A stretch of DNA of 64,000 nt from Metridium senile. Lineage: Eukaryota > Cnidaria > Anthozoa > Actiniaria > Metridiidae. The position numbers were made by a program, and so were the translations under genes. Below are positions 1 to 12,320 of the stretch, in pieces (positions within the stretch are counted from its first letter, which is position 1; the number at the start of each line of letters is the position of its first letter). Where the stretch lies: contig OX459098.1 of assembly GCA_949775045.1 (NCBI GenBank), positions 11,752,741 to 11,816,740 of the forward strand. Direction: 5' to 3'. The notes beneath the pieces are model-generated. The model did no database searches and was not told the DNA's origin. It saw only the letters and a program-made list of their open reading frames with translations.

Positions 1-32
1 GTGGATATGATTCTTTTTTTATTTTATTGGAG

Positions 33-3000
33 GGATTAAAGTTGATTTGCCAAGTGAGGAAACAGGCTCTTCAAAGGTGATGGTGCTTTCAGGTCACTTT
101 GACCTCCCCGCCAGGGCTGCAATACTAGATCAAGTCACGCACACTGGATATGATGCGTGCTGTTATTGTACTCAGAAAGGCAAAACTATTAAGACTTCAG
201 CTAGAGGTCATGTGATGACATACCCTTTTTGTGAAACTCTAAGCGGTCATGAAAAATTGCGAAGCTTGGATGACATCAAGAAAGATTCATTTAAAGCATT
301 GCATGAAAATGTACCAGTAAGTGAATAGTTTAACCTTTTAACATGTAAGTCCTATTAAAATTGTATTTGTTAGATGCTATTTCTTTTATAATTCCATAAG
401 GTTAATGGCTTCAAAGCTCCAAGCCCACTTTTTGGACTACCAGATTTCAAGATACCAGTTGCTGTTAGCATTGATTATATGCATGGTATCTGCCTTGGTG
501 TAGTCAAACCTCTTGTTGGCCTTTGGTTTGATTCTTCTCACAGTGGGAAGGAGTGGTATTGTGGAAATCTGCTGCATAATGTTGACAAACGCTTACTACA
601 GATTAAGCCTCCATTAACCATAACTAGAGTGCCAAGAAGTATTGAGTCACACCGAAAGCACTGGAAAGGTACATACAAATTTTATAGCAAAGTTTGAACA
701 GTATCGTCATAATTAGTTTAACAATTATAATACAAGTGATTGTTTTAGCAGCTTGATCAGTAATTCATGTTAATACTGAACAGTTGGAATAAAGTGATTC
801 ATTGAGTGTATAAATAACACAATTTTCCTTAAGAAACATTTGTGGTGTCAGCTGAGTTTGATCCCACCAGCAGGCCTCTTAAGTGCCGGTCAAACACTAT
901 AATAATATAATATTATAATATATTAATTATCAAAATATACTTAAGTAAAATTGCGTGATCTTATTGACAATGGTATCAACCAATCAGATTGCATGAATAA
1001 CATCACATATATTGTAAAATGTCTGTTAAATTCTTATGCTTTATGCTTTATTCTTATGAAATTGGCTCCTATTTTATTCTTTACCTTGTATGAAAGGCAT
1101 TCTTTCTGAAGACCTATTTCACCACTACGCTCTGTTAGTTGGAGGAATGTATCTTCTCTGCAAAGAATCTATTTCCCAAACTGATTTGAGGAAAGCAAGG
1201 ATGTTCCTAATGCATTTTGTGGAAATGCTAGATGTGTACTATGGTATGATTTTTGCATATTGATATTGTTGTAATCCAAGTTAAGAGCCGTTCCACGTAA
1301 GCTTCGAGTAATTTCAGAAATGGTCCGATACAACCCCACCTGAAACTTTGCATGGTGAAAGGTAGTCATGAGCAAGTAATCGTATGGGCATTATTTAGTC
1401 GTTTCATTTTAAAGCGGTCACGTGACATCCGTTCAAAGTTTGACCTATTTTCGGCCTAATTTTGCCGTCTGAATTTTCGAAAATGTGTAATGTTTGTAAA
1501 TCTCGTGCGGCGTTTTCTCTGCATATTTTGTAATCAAATTTACACGATTTATAGAACATCATTACAGCTTTTGAACAGTGTGTTTTATTTTGATATAGCT
1601 TATTATTTTATTTTTTTATGGATATTTGAAGTAAGAGCATTTTCGGGTGGTCGTGAAAACCGTAATTTTGGTACTTTTCATAATTATTTGTTTCATACAA
1701 GAGTTCTGATTTCCTAATAACTATTTATACCGAAATGAAGAGGAATAGTTGTACTTCAACTCCAATGAAAAACATTTCTGGGCACATTGCGTTTTGGCTA
1801 CAAAATATCATCGTAAAATGCAAGAAATATCAAAATCAACAAAATCGATGGACATTATATACATCAGCATTACATTGGTTTTAAATCATAAAACATACAT
1901 TAACTGGTTCAAAAGTAATATTAGAATGCAATAAAACGCAAATGCATCGGTGAAAAGATCATTTTTCCAGAAAATTTGAATGTAAACACTATTTTATCAG
2001 ATATGCAAATTTGCATTTCAGAGCGAGGTCACTCGCTTACTCACCTCCACTCCCACGGGATATGGTAGATTGTCGAAAAGCTTCGATTTTGCCAATATAA
2101 TCACCAAGAAAAAAAGCTTTTGATTACAATTCAATTTCAATTTAATAAACATGGAAAACTAGCCTTTGAAATCTTGAATATTAAAGGAAAATGTAAGCAG
2201 TGACCATTACTTTTCTATGTGTTGTAGATTTCATAAGTCGTCCATCGTGATTATTCACTGTAAATCACTGGTGTATATCTATAATCACATATCCACGATT
2301 ATTTTTAATTGAAGTTTGATAAGTTATTTAAAAAAATGTTTGCTTGTGATTGTGCATGGTCTACGAACATTTCTAATAAAAGCTTCAGGATTTGCATAAA
2401 TACCGATCTGATTTGATGTAAATGACACTTGCCGCTAATGTGTAAGAAGTCGACCTGTTTACTCAAAGGTGCAACTTTTGAAAAAAACCCGTACAATAAA
2501 AAATGAATTTGTAAATGTTTATCAGTATTTTACCTGACGCTCATCGGAGAAGGCAGAAACAACGTAGATCGGTTTATGTTAGATATTCTTTACATCCTTC
2601 GATGTGCTTAATCTGATGTTTATGTCGGCATGGAATTGTCAATCTTTGAAATTGAACCAAATCATAGAATGCGTCCACTGGTCGTGCATTTTATGTCCAG
2701 TTAAAAAGACAAATAAGTACAAAATAGCGGTAAATGTGAAGATGTGCACGACCTGCAGTTTTAGTAAAATAGGGGATATCCTGACTGCGGTCCGTGTTTC
2801 ACACCTGAGCATGATCAGATACTTGTGGACAAAATTGTTACTCTAACCGGGATTGTTACCCTAACCGGGATAGGGAGCTTTCTATACTAATTTTGTAATC
2901 TATCTAAAACCGCATAAAATGTGGAAAAACTGTATAACAATTTTACACCTAAAAGAAATGAGGCTGATTCAGATAAGTTTTAAAAGTTTAAAACAAAATA

Positions 3001-6000
3001 ATCTTAAAACTTGAGGCTCAGAAGCGGAATTTATGCAAATCCTGAAGTTTTTATTAGAAATGTTCGTAGACCATGCACAATCACAAGCAAACATTTTTTT
3101 AAATAACTTATAAAACTTCAATTAAAAATAATCGTTGATATGTGATTATAGATATACACCAGTGATTTACAGCGAATAATCACGATGTAAGACTGATGAA
3201 ATCTACAACACATGCATAGAAAAGTAATGGTCACTGCTTACATTTTCCTTTAATATTCAAGATTTCAAAGGCTAGTTTTCCATGTTTATTAAATTGAAAT
3301 TGAATTGTAATCAAAAGCTATTTTTCTTGGTGATTATATTGGCAAAATCGAAGCTTTTTGACAATCCACCATATCCCGTGGGAGTGGAGGTGAGTAAGCG
3401 AGTGACCTCGCTCTGAAATGCAAATTTGCATATCTGATAAAATAGTGTTTACATTCAAATTTTCTGGAAAAATGATCTTTTCATCGATGCATTTGCGTTT
3501 TATTACATTCTAATAATACTTTTGAACCAGTTAATGTATGTTTTATGATTTAAAACCAATGTAATGTTGATGTATATAATGTCTATCGATTTTGTTGATT
3601 TTGATATTTCTTGCATTTTACGATGATATTTTGTAGCCAAAACGCAAAGTGCCCAGAAATGTTTTTCATTGGAGTTGAATTACAACTATTCTTCTTCATT
3701 TCGGTATAAATAGTTTTTAGGAAATCAGAACTCTTGTATGAAAAATATAATTATGAAAAGTACCAAAACTACGGTTTTCACGACCACCCGAAAATGCTCT
3801 TACTTCAAATATCCATAAAAAAATAAAAAAATAAGCTATATCAAAATAAAACATACGGTTTAAAAGCTGTAATGATGTTCTATTAACCATGTAAATTTGA
3901 TTACAAAATATGCAGAGAAAACGCCGCACGAGATTTACAAACATTACACATTTTCGAAAATTCAGACGGCAAAATTAGGCCGAAAATAGGTCAAACTTTG
4001 AACGGATGTCACGTGACCGCTTTAAAATGAAACGACTAAATAATGCCCATACGATTACTTGCTCATGACTACCTTTCACCATGCAAAGTTTCAGGTGTGG
4101 TTGTCGGACCATTTCTGAAATTACTCGAAGCTTACGTGGAACGGCTCTTAATAACTACATTTATTTCTGGCTCTCCTATATACATGTACATGTACCTATA
4201 TTGCAATTCACGTAAATTGATTTTGCCATTTCACTAATCTCACAAAACATACTTAATTAATACATCTTTACACAGCATGCATCCAGTAAATTATAGTACA
4301 ACAAAATAATTACTCAAATTATATTTTCTGTAGCTCCAAGATACTTGCTTTTGAACATGCATAATTTGGTTGATGATGTGATCGCCAATGGTCCTTTATG
4401 GTGCAGCTCTCTTTTTGTGTTTGAAGACTGGAATGGACACATTACAAAGTACTTTCATGGCACTCAGAATATTCCCAAGCAGGTATAATTTACACTAGAT
4501 GCATGTTTGTTCTTTATCCTTCCTCAACAAAATGTCAAACTTGAATGGGAAATGTACCACGTCATATCAGTATTCCCAGTCATACGAAATCGACTCTATA
4601 AATATGTACTGCAACATTAAGTGTATAGACATGTGTGGTTATAGGAAAATTAATACGTAAATCTACATTTCCATGTTCTGTGTGGTTATGTAAAAACTTG
4701 ATTTTTACATTATTTTATTAGATCATGAGTGCTGTTTCGTATCGACAAAAAGTCCCAGATCTGATAACAAAGATGCCAAGTGGACAAGCAAAAGAACTGG
4801 TATTGAAGTTTCAAAAAAAGACTGAAAAGTAGGTGTAACATATTGTATATACCAAATCTGCTTGTAATACCTGCATATTAATTCTTGCATACTTGTGGAT
4901 CAGTCAGTAATTAAATTAACTAAATCTTACATGCACACAACCTAATCAGGGCCATCAGCAAAACAACAAAACATGCCAAAGGAGAGCTCATTTAAGGATG
5001 TTTAGACTTATAAAACATGTGAATGCTTACATATAACATTTATGTAGGTTTTTTTTCTAGACTTCTACATATATGTCTTATTTATACCTGGATAAGTCAA
5101 TGTAGTGATGACACCTTATACTATGAATGTCATGGTGGTTATGCATAAAACTATTGAGAGAATTAGTTCTAATATAAGGCACTGTTTGTTTAGATAGGCA
5201 AGGCAGAATATCTGATATCCCTTGAGAAAACTCGTTACTATAAGTATTTGAGAATTAAAAACTGTACATGTAGTACAAAGTAATACTAGCTAGTCTAAAT
5301 CCTCAGGATATTTGTGATTAAATGTCCCCTTGGCCTCAGGGGAGGTTACTAAAAGTCGCTTATTAACATCCCTCTGTATACTGGACATTTAATAACTAAT
5401 ATCCTGAGGATTTATCCCTATAATAACAGATGTATAGATACTGTAGATTAACTAGCATGTCTGTATGTCTGATAAAACCTAATGTTTTATGCATATATAT
5501 AATAAGTGGCTGCAGATAAAGAACCAATTGCTTGTTCTTTTTTTCACAAGGAAAAGAAAACTGGCTATAATTTATTAACATAAATCGTAACACACTGTTA
5601 CATTGGCCAGTGGCTCATTATCAATTGATTCAATAACTGTAATTTATTTTGTAGAAGCAACCGAACTCATGCTGAGGGTGACATGTATGTTGTTGGTGCT
5701 TTAACTAATGTTGGACTCAGGCCAGAACTTGAAGATGATGTCATCTCACAAATGAATGTGGATTCTCTACATCAAATTAAATTCTTTACCAGATTGCAGT
5801 GCGGAGGAAAAACAATTCATTCAAAATGCTATAAACGTGTCTCAGTGAGAAATTCTTACACAATTTCTTACAAGAATGGCGATACAACAAAGTATGGGCA
5901 AGTTGAAGTATTTCTTCAGGCGTGTGATACTTTGCAAGACATAATGAGGTATGCAGCTGTAGTTCTGCCATACATGGATCAAGTGGGCTATGTTTGCCAA

Positions 6001-6180
6001 AGGCATAATGTTTTAGGTGAACAACCAGTTATGCATATTACTGAATGGAATCCACCAAAAACTGATCATTGTGTCTTAGTTCCTATTGGCCAAATTGAAG
6101 ACATCTGTGTCTGCATGGAGTTCAGGAATATCAACAAAGATTTTGTTGCTGGCTTTCCCAACCACATTGAAAAAGACTGA
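33..6180 (+). CDS. Tnp2-like (EnSpm/CACTA-type) transposase-derived gene, 3' exons, partial at left edge
   Basis: Six exons can be read: 33-316, 401-668, 1097-1243, 4334-4482, 4722-4828 and 5655-6180 (stop). Every junction is GT-AG and the phases fit (0, 1, 1, 0, 2). The second exon carries the hallmarks of the family: DYMHG followed by LGVVK, LWFDS, a KPPLTITRVPRS motif and KHW. The fourth has the GPLW-CSSLFVFE-NG-KYFHGTQ motif. In this family these belong to the DDE-type transposase core of Tnp2/CACTA-related proteins. The last exon (about 175 residues) is the C-terminal region and has no known role. Between exons 2 and 3 the family usually has a short SEYR-WLLFYSLP stretch, which I cannot find; that exon may be lost or diverged. 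The N-terminus lies left of the window. Clean splicing suggests a domesticated or recently active gene, but its function is unknown. Confidence 0.75.
1285..4147. mobile_element. 2.9-kb foldback element with about 1.1-kb inverted arms, TTAA-flanked
   Basis: The arms 1285-2402 and 3031-4147 are near-perfect reverse complements. They surround an unrelated centre of about 0.63 kb. The tips read GAGCCGTTCCACGTAAGC inward and are flanked on both sides by TTAA (1281-1284 and 4148-4151). TTAA duplication is typical of piggyBac-type insertion; a TA target inside TTAA cannot be excluded. No transposase frame is present, and the similar open frames in each arm merely mirror each other. It sits in an intron of the Tnp2-like gene. 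Confidence 0.85.
5298..5412. mobile_element. Short MITE (115 bp)
   Basis: Near-perfect inverted repeats of about 31 bp begin AATCCTCAGGATATT at both ends and are flanked by TA (5296-5297 and 5413-5414). It lies in the last intron of the Tnp2-like gene. Size and TA flanks fit a Tc1/mariner-type MITE. Confidence 0.65.
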
Positions 6181-6257
6181 AGGAAAACAGATCAAGCTAG
6201 TGCAGCAATAATGTTAAATATATATTTTTAGTATTCTAAGTCAGAACTGTGCACATT

Positions 6258-6560
6258 CAAAATGTTAAAAAGAATGTTATTTTCATTTGATTTTATACAT
6301 ATAGATTATTCAGAAGCATCCAATGATTTCCATATTAAGTCAACATTAATAACCATATTATGGATTTTATATGGTGGATGGTTCACTGCTCAATTAGTAA
6401 TAATTATAATGCTTAAAAATCGAATGTTATATTTTCATTTGATTTTATACATATATATAGATTATTCAGGAGCATCCAATTATTTACATATTAAGTCAAC
6501 ATTAATAACCATTTATGAATTTAATATGGTGTATGGGTCACTGCTCAATAAGTACGGTTA
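6258..6560. repeat. Tandem duplication, two units of about 150 bp, AT-rich
   Basis: Two diverged copies follow each other: both contain ATTTTCATTTGATTTTATAC, then GATTATTCAG-AGCATCCAAT and AAGTCAACATTAATAACCAT. Open frames across them look accidental. The remainder of 6181-6790, between the two convergent genes, shows no coding features. Confidence 0.7.
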
Positions 6561-6799
6561 TTATATGGAAAATGTTAAAATTATGTTAAAATAATGTTAA
6601 AATTTAAACCCATATAAACACCATACTTAAATTTTCATTGGCAATGATTATTTTATAAAACCCATATATTGGTGCAAGTGAACCAGTTGTTTTTCATATA
6701 TGGATCATATATGGCACTTATTAAAGACCTATTAAACCCATCTTATTAGTTTTGTAGGGGTAGTTAGTTTTAGTAGTTATTTTTTTCATTATAACATAC

Positions 6800-7540
6800 C
6801 TCCCGAAGCTTTCTGTTTTCACGCACGAGAGTCCGAACTTCTGATTTTCTTTGTGTGTGCCCCTCTTTATCTACTCGGGATGTATCCTGCAGGCGATTTA
6901 AACGGTTCTTTAAGTCTACACAGGCTTGGCAGGTAGGAATTTTATGTACAGTGATGTTTATGTGGTCTTTGCACGACGTTTTAAATGAAAGCTCATCAGC
7001 GGCAGACTCGAGTAAGCTAGTTGTTTCCTGTTGCTTTTCTTTTTCCTGTTCTTCAACCGTTAAAATATTGCGACGAATCTGAATGACAATAATATTTGCT
7101 AATAATGAGATGTTTGTAGCTTAAGTTAGTATAGTACAAGACAAAATAATAATAAAGTCACTTGCCTGTCGTTTTTCTCGCGGTGTTGTTGTTGTTGTCA
7201 AAGTACTATTGTAGCTTTCAGTGCTCACGGTGTCGACTGATGGACATGCAGTTTTACTCAGCCTTTAGTTTTTACACTGCTGTCTAAATTTATATCAGAT
7301 CTTTGATCATAACATTCCGGATAGAAATGCAACGAACACAACACAGACGAATTGCTTGGCTGCCATCCTGGTCTGTGCCTCTGCACGAAACGAACCCACA
7401 AAGTTCTCCGAATATCTTTAGGAAATTTATGAAATGAAATAGTAGAGTCGCTACCGCTACTTTTGCAGCTTTGGTTGTTTGGGCCGCCAGCAACACAATA
7501 TCTTCCACTACGCTTTTTTTTTAACTTTTGGCTCGGCCAT
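6800..7540 (-). pseudogene. THAP-type zinc-finger protein gene (5' half, two frame breaks)
   Basis: Exon 1 (7166-7540) starts at an ATG and encodes a THAP domain, a C2CH zinc-dependent DNA-binding fold. Visible features are GRYCVAGG and a second Cys in NNQSC, then SFHKFPKD, LWVRFVQRHRPGW and the C-x2-H pair in CSLHF. Two single-base slips interrupt it: a run of nine A just after the start (eight would keep frame), and one missing base near 7258, after which a basic/Thr-rich linker resumes. An unusual GC-AG intron (7079-7165) leads to exon 2 (6800-7078), which encodes a charged, probably coiled-coil segment with CQACVDLKNRLNRLQ and ends at a GT donor. No further exon is visible downstream. The slips could be sequencing errors in a homopolymer or real decay. 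Confidence 0.7.
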
Positions 7541-7604
7541 CACTGTTTTGTCTGTAAGTCAAAACATAAACAACCGTACGTTCCTTGGCAACAACTCCTC
7601 ACAG

Positions 7605-7612
7605 TGACGTCA
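7605..7612. promoter_or_regulatory. CRE/ATF-type palindrome upstream of the THAP gene
   Basis: A perfect TGACGTCA lies 65-72 bp upstream of the THAP gene's ATG. GCGCGCG sits a few bases further out. This is the classic CREB/ATF site and its position fits a proximal promoter; use is inferred. Confidence 0.5.
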
Positions 7613-7744
7613 CATCCGTTGTTTGAGCGCGCGAAAAATCGGACAGTTTTTGGCGCTTATTAGCGATTTTCAAATGTCGAAAAAGAATAGTTTTCGTTTG
7701 ACAATTTAAAAGAAAACAACACCAAGATAATCAGAAACTCATGG

Positions 7745-8880
7745 ATTTTATTGTTTTTAATTAAAATATCAAGAACAGGATAAAATTGATCAAAAAATAA
7801 TTCTAGATTGGTACTTGGGTGTCGATAAATAACACCACAGATGATATTTTTAGTATTGTTATTATTAATTTCAATCCAGAGAGATTCTGACTCTTGTGAG
7901 ACAGAGCTAAGGTCTTCTCTGATTGTAAATTTAATTGATTTTTTAATGTAGAACCCAACACCACCTGCAAGAGTGTTACTTGGTTGATAAATAAAAGTAT
8001 AATCAGGTAGAGATAAATTGGCTAATGGTGGATTTAAAGAATTATTTTTGTATCTCAGATAACCCAATAATATCAAAATTATAATGAAGTTTTGACAATA
8101 AATGACTCAGAGAATCAAAATTGGCAGTTAAACTTCGGACGTTGCAGTGAAAGAATGAAAAAGAGTTAGAATCCATTGCTTCCACTATGTCAATATTTGA
8201 GTGAAATTGATGGCAGTTATATTAATCAAAATTTACCCGATATGGTATGTTACTTTCAGGGTCAATAGTATTGAGGTTAGGGATATTTGTCAAAGATGAC
8301 AAAATATCAAACTGAGGTAAACCCTCAGTGTTAATTATACAAGAGCAGTCATTATCACTAATAGCAGTTTGTATAGTTCTTTATGTACATAGCTTGCATG
8401 TCCTTCAGTGTTGTATGTGCTATCCTGATGTGAAGACAAATTCTGGTATGAAGTGAAGTCGATTCCAGATCCTTCGGGGTTACGTAAATTTCCTTGGTAC
8501 AAAGGCAGTCCAGGTCCTTTCATGTTACGAATGGTTTCCAAGTCATTCTTAGATAGAACACGGCGTAATGGTGATTCAGTGTTTTTACGGAGGTAAATTT
8601 GACCATATCTCGTCCAAATCTGAAGTTGAATTCCTTTTTTAGCTTCAGAGCATCGTTGAAAAGTTCCTTATTCTTTGATGTTAGCGATTCACTGATGAAA
8701 ATTTTATTTCCTGTAGCTTGAGCGCCCGTATTTAGGTCGGACGTCAAAAAGTCCTTCAACTTCTTCTGTGTTTTTGAGATGGTAATATTTCCATCTGATC
8801 TAAATATGAGTACATGTCACTTGTCTCGCTCTTGACCTCTTCGTGCCTGTGCCACTCACTTTTGCACCCTTTAATTTCTT
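7745..8880 (-). mobile_element. Degraded LINE fragment: ORF1 and start of endonuclease (CR1-like)
   Basis: Reading down the minus strand, 8830-8340 encodes the C-terminal half of an ORF1-type protein (NKIFISESLTSKNKELF, then YGQIYLRKN in a shifted frame, ending in a stop). After that, 8340-7745 begins the pol protein: a short leader, then the AP-endonuclease start FHCNVRSL, IIGLSE, a GGVGFY motif and IICGVIYRHP. At least two frameshifts and two stops interrupt it. The reverse transcriptase part is absent. The family is inferred from the ORF1/pol arrangement. Confidence 0.75.
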
Positions 8881-11684
8881 ATTGTGTGTGAGTGCGAGTG
8901 TTTGATCGGGGGATCCAAACACCGAGGCATTCCTGTCTGGTTTCAACAAATATCAATTGGTCTTCACCTGTTGCTCTTGCGAAGAATATAAACATGGGGC
9001 TTTCTACTGTGGCCTGTATATCAATGTTCCTTCTTGTCTTTTCATGATATTCTGATTTCGTGAGGTGTACTGCTGGATCCTATAGTTGGCGCATCAAAAA
9101 CAGCACGAAACCGCTGTTTGCCAGGGATGAATGGTCATGCCATATCATCCAGTGGCGTTGGCTTTCTATACACTTCAGTTGCTTTTTCTTCTCTTCAAGA
9201 CTCCCTTGATGGAACTCACCCAGAGATTTTAGCCTGTAATCAATGCTTTCTTCTGTAAGACTCTCATAGTGGTTGTCGGGATTTAATCTTAGATACTGGC
9301 TTTCGCTTTCTAGTGTTGTTCTTCTTATTTCTGTCAGTGGAATTTTTCTACCATACACCTTAAATGATTTAAGCTTAACTTTGCCATCATTCGTCACAAC
9401 AGCTTTCTGGCATGTTGTGTCAATTACTGGAACGCCAAGGTTGTACACACCATTCTTTACTCTTTCTTGAATTTCTTTTTCTATTTGTTTGTTATTCCTT
9501 GTAACAGGAAATGATATTTCTCCTTCAGGCTCCTTGAGTAGCCTCCTTCTTACCCTCTTTTGATCTAAATTTTCAAGAAAATAGGCTATTAGGGAAATTA
9601 TTTTATATTTTTAATTTGGTTTTTTAAAGCGTGTTTAGTGTACACACATTAACTAGTATGCATGCAAACACATCAGTAGATTTTGTATACCACATCATAA
9701 ATGTAGAAGTAAATAATGATAAATTATGGTAATTCTATTGTTTTCTATTGTAAAAAAGTGCCATTTAGCACCAAATACTCCAAGGTATTGCATGCATGGT
9801 TTAGTGTTTGTACTCAAGCATTTGAAGTTGTTCTTTTTATACATATCGAACCAATGTATGAAGCTACATACCTGCTCCCTCTTTATCAAATGGAGTTATA
9901 TCTAGTTCTTGTTTTTTCAGGTATGTCTTTAACAGCTGACCAGCATTTTGGGGTGTGTCTTGCCCTCCTTTTTTTTTGATGTTAAATTCCTTTGCTTTTG
10001 CATTCCAGTTGATTGGTTTCCCTGGAGTCCATGTTTGAAAATCAATTAGTACTTCCTCCAGGTCTCCGGCTATATATTTTGGACTGTGACTTTTTTCCTT
10101 GTTTTCTTTTCCCTCTTCAACTCTCTGCTTTGCATCAGATAGCGTTTCAAATGACTCATTGAACCTCAGCATGTTTCTTGCTCTATATGACGTTCTCTGC
10201 TGCAAATGTGAATTTACATGAATTTACATTTTTCTGACATGTTTCTTCAACATTTCTTTTGAATTTACGTTTAATGTCCCTGTTTTTTGCTTTTCTTTCA
10301 GCTGGAGAGATCTTTTGCAGTTGGGCTTCTGGAACTTGGCATAAAACATCTGGAAGTGACTGACCAAGATTCTCCTGGCATACCTTGTTGAAGTTCTTGT
10401 ATATTTCTTGACCAATTTGTTTTAACTTCCTTTAAAAGTGACTTGCATGATGTGTTGCTAGATTTTGAGATGGCTTTATTTGCTGTGACATTTAGTTGAG
10501 TGAAAGGCCCACGCTTTTTGAGAGTATTTTCATGTCCATGTCGTATAAGAAAGTGAACTGTTGTTGTTGTTTGGCAACAATCACATTTAGAAATGATATG
10601 CATCCTCTTTCGTCCCTCAGCACACTTATTCCACAGTTCTTGAGATAAATTTTCTAAATACTGCTCTTTATCAGTTTTACGTCTGATAGTAAGCTTATAT
10701 ATGCGTTTATAATATTAAGACATTTTGACATTCTGCTCTTGAAATGCAAACCCACATGAATTGTTTGTATGAAATACGGTTCCGAGTATCTTCTGTTTAC
10801 GCTTTAGTCTATATTTCCTTTGTACAAGAAAACAGTTTAATCTACAAGAAGTAGAATGTTTGGGACTACCTGAAGGTATGCTTTCCCATACAACAGGGAC
10901 TTTATATGAAGTAATACTCTTGCCATTTTCTTTCGCCTTACGTGATCTTTCTGCTATTTTTCGGCATTTGTGACATAGAAACGACGGGTGTACATCAAGG
11001 AGACCATTACTAAATTTTAGATTCCAGATGTCATCACATTCAATATTCAAAAGAGAAGCTTTGACTTTTCTGGAATCTTCACATGCGTTTGATCCACATA
11101 TTTGACAGCGGTCTTCAAGATTTTCATAATATGATCTTTGACTTTCTGAAAGAGAGCAAGCAGAAACATATTGGTTAAATTGAAACTTAATTAACAGACA
11201 ACATATACACATGCATTCAAGTATTACAAATCTCTATATAGCAGAAGTTAGTACTCCATAGTTCTACATAGTGATAAACAATATATGCATGTAGCTATTC
11301 ACGAAATACTCTTGTTTGAGGAATATCTAGTACAATCGATCTTATAAATAACAGCTCCACACAAACTCCGAAGCCAGTTTACAAAAGAAAACACAGCCTT
11401 TAGCGACCGATAGAGCGAACTCATAAACGTAAACTTGTAAGCTGCAGTACGCGTATAGATTACTTAGGCAAATTGTATACTCAGAGACAAAACGGCCCAG
11501 CGTTCTATAGAGCGGCCCATGTTGAGACAAAGGAAGACGAATATCTTCTGAATGTCCCTATATTTTTTTCATAGAACAAAAAAATAATATCGAGAGAACG
11601 TAGACAATGTATTTAGGAAACTGGGGTTTGAAATGTTGCTTTGAAGTACCAATGTGGTTAATAAGTCTACTCACCGCTTGCCAT
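8877..11684 (-). pseudogene. Family-A gene copy with Cys-rich N-terminal zinc domain, function unknown
   Basis: Five exons are inferred: 11675-11684 (ATG plus three codons), 10778-11145, an exon from 10693 to about 10200, 9872-10199, and 8877-9564. Three junctions are phase-consistent GT-AG; the gap before 10199 is only 28 nt and is unresolved. Exon 2 has CQICGSNAC then HPSFLCHKCRKI and H-STSC, reminiscent of the N-terminal zinc region of N-RAG1-like invertebrate proteins; this resemblance is by eye only. Later exons carry VYNLGVPVID, GRKIPL-EIR and RHWMIWHDHSSL, which I associate with a multi-copy uncharacterised marine-invertebrate family. Exon 3 has a one-base frameshift. The last exon has a TAG where the copy at 25.8 kb reads Tyr (QLYD). 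Probably non-functional. Confidence 0.55.
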
Positions 11685-12101
11685 CACTTTGCTTCATCAC
11701 TCCGGTAATCAGCTGAAACTGTACTCTGAAAAGTGCTTTTCAACATGGCATATGTTAATCTCGCAAAGATATTTGTGAAATATCTTCAAAACCCCAAAAT
11801 CAGAATGTTACGGCGGGAAAAATGAACCACCGGAATGATGATGTCATTATTCTTTTAGACAACAAACCACGGTAGTCAAAATTGGTGACTAATTTGGACT
11901 GATGAACTAAAATACAATTATAAAATATCTTTTAACGAAGTCTTCGTTAAAATTTTGAGGTAATAAAGTAATAAACTATGTTTAATGACTAAGTGTTTTT
12001 TATCATATTTTATCGATAATTTGAAACAAACAATAAACAAATTTATTTTTAATTTCATTGTTTTTAACTGTCTATAAACTGACTACCCGCTGTGAAAGCT
12101 T

Positions 12102-12320
12102 TTAGACGTACGTACCGTTTAACTCTCTAGTTTCCTCGCCCAAGAGAACCGACAATTCCAACGACCACTGACTATCAGAAACAATGGCGTAGTTCTCAAC
12201 CTTTCCTTGTGATTTTGAAAGCCTGAAGAGCTTTAAGTGGTAGCTTCCAAGGCCGTGCGTCGTTGCCTGCTGTTTGAGACCAAGAAAATCTCCTAAATAC
12301 CTCTTTAACTTTGGCACCAA
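12102..12320 (-). pseudogene. Unrecognised exon-like ORF, also present at 23.7-24.7 kb
   Basis: An open frame of about 72 residues contains LKQQATTHGLGSYHLKLF and SDSQWSLELSVLL. Most of the sequence 11905-12340 recurs at 23573-24690, where it is interrupted by a foldback element. Conservation between copies at codon level suggests it was once coding, but I do not recognise the domain and see no start codon. The stretch 12340-13085 to its right shows nothing I can name. Confidence 0.35.

Noticed and set aside
1490..3944. Two nearly identical 75-residue frames on opposite strands (1490-1717 plus and 3717-3944 minus)
   Set aside because: They are the same stretch read in the two inverted arms of the foldback; codon usage and context give no support for a protein.
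8877..11684. A RAG1 or Transib recombinase gene
   Set aside because: Only a RAG1-like N-terminal Cys pattern is visible; no catalytic DDE core is present in any frame.
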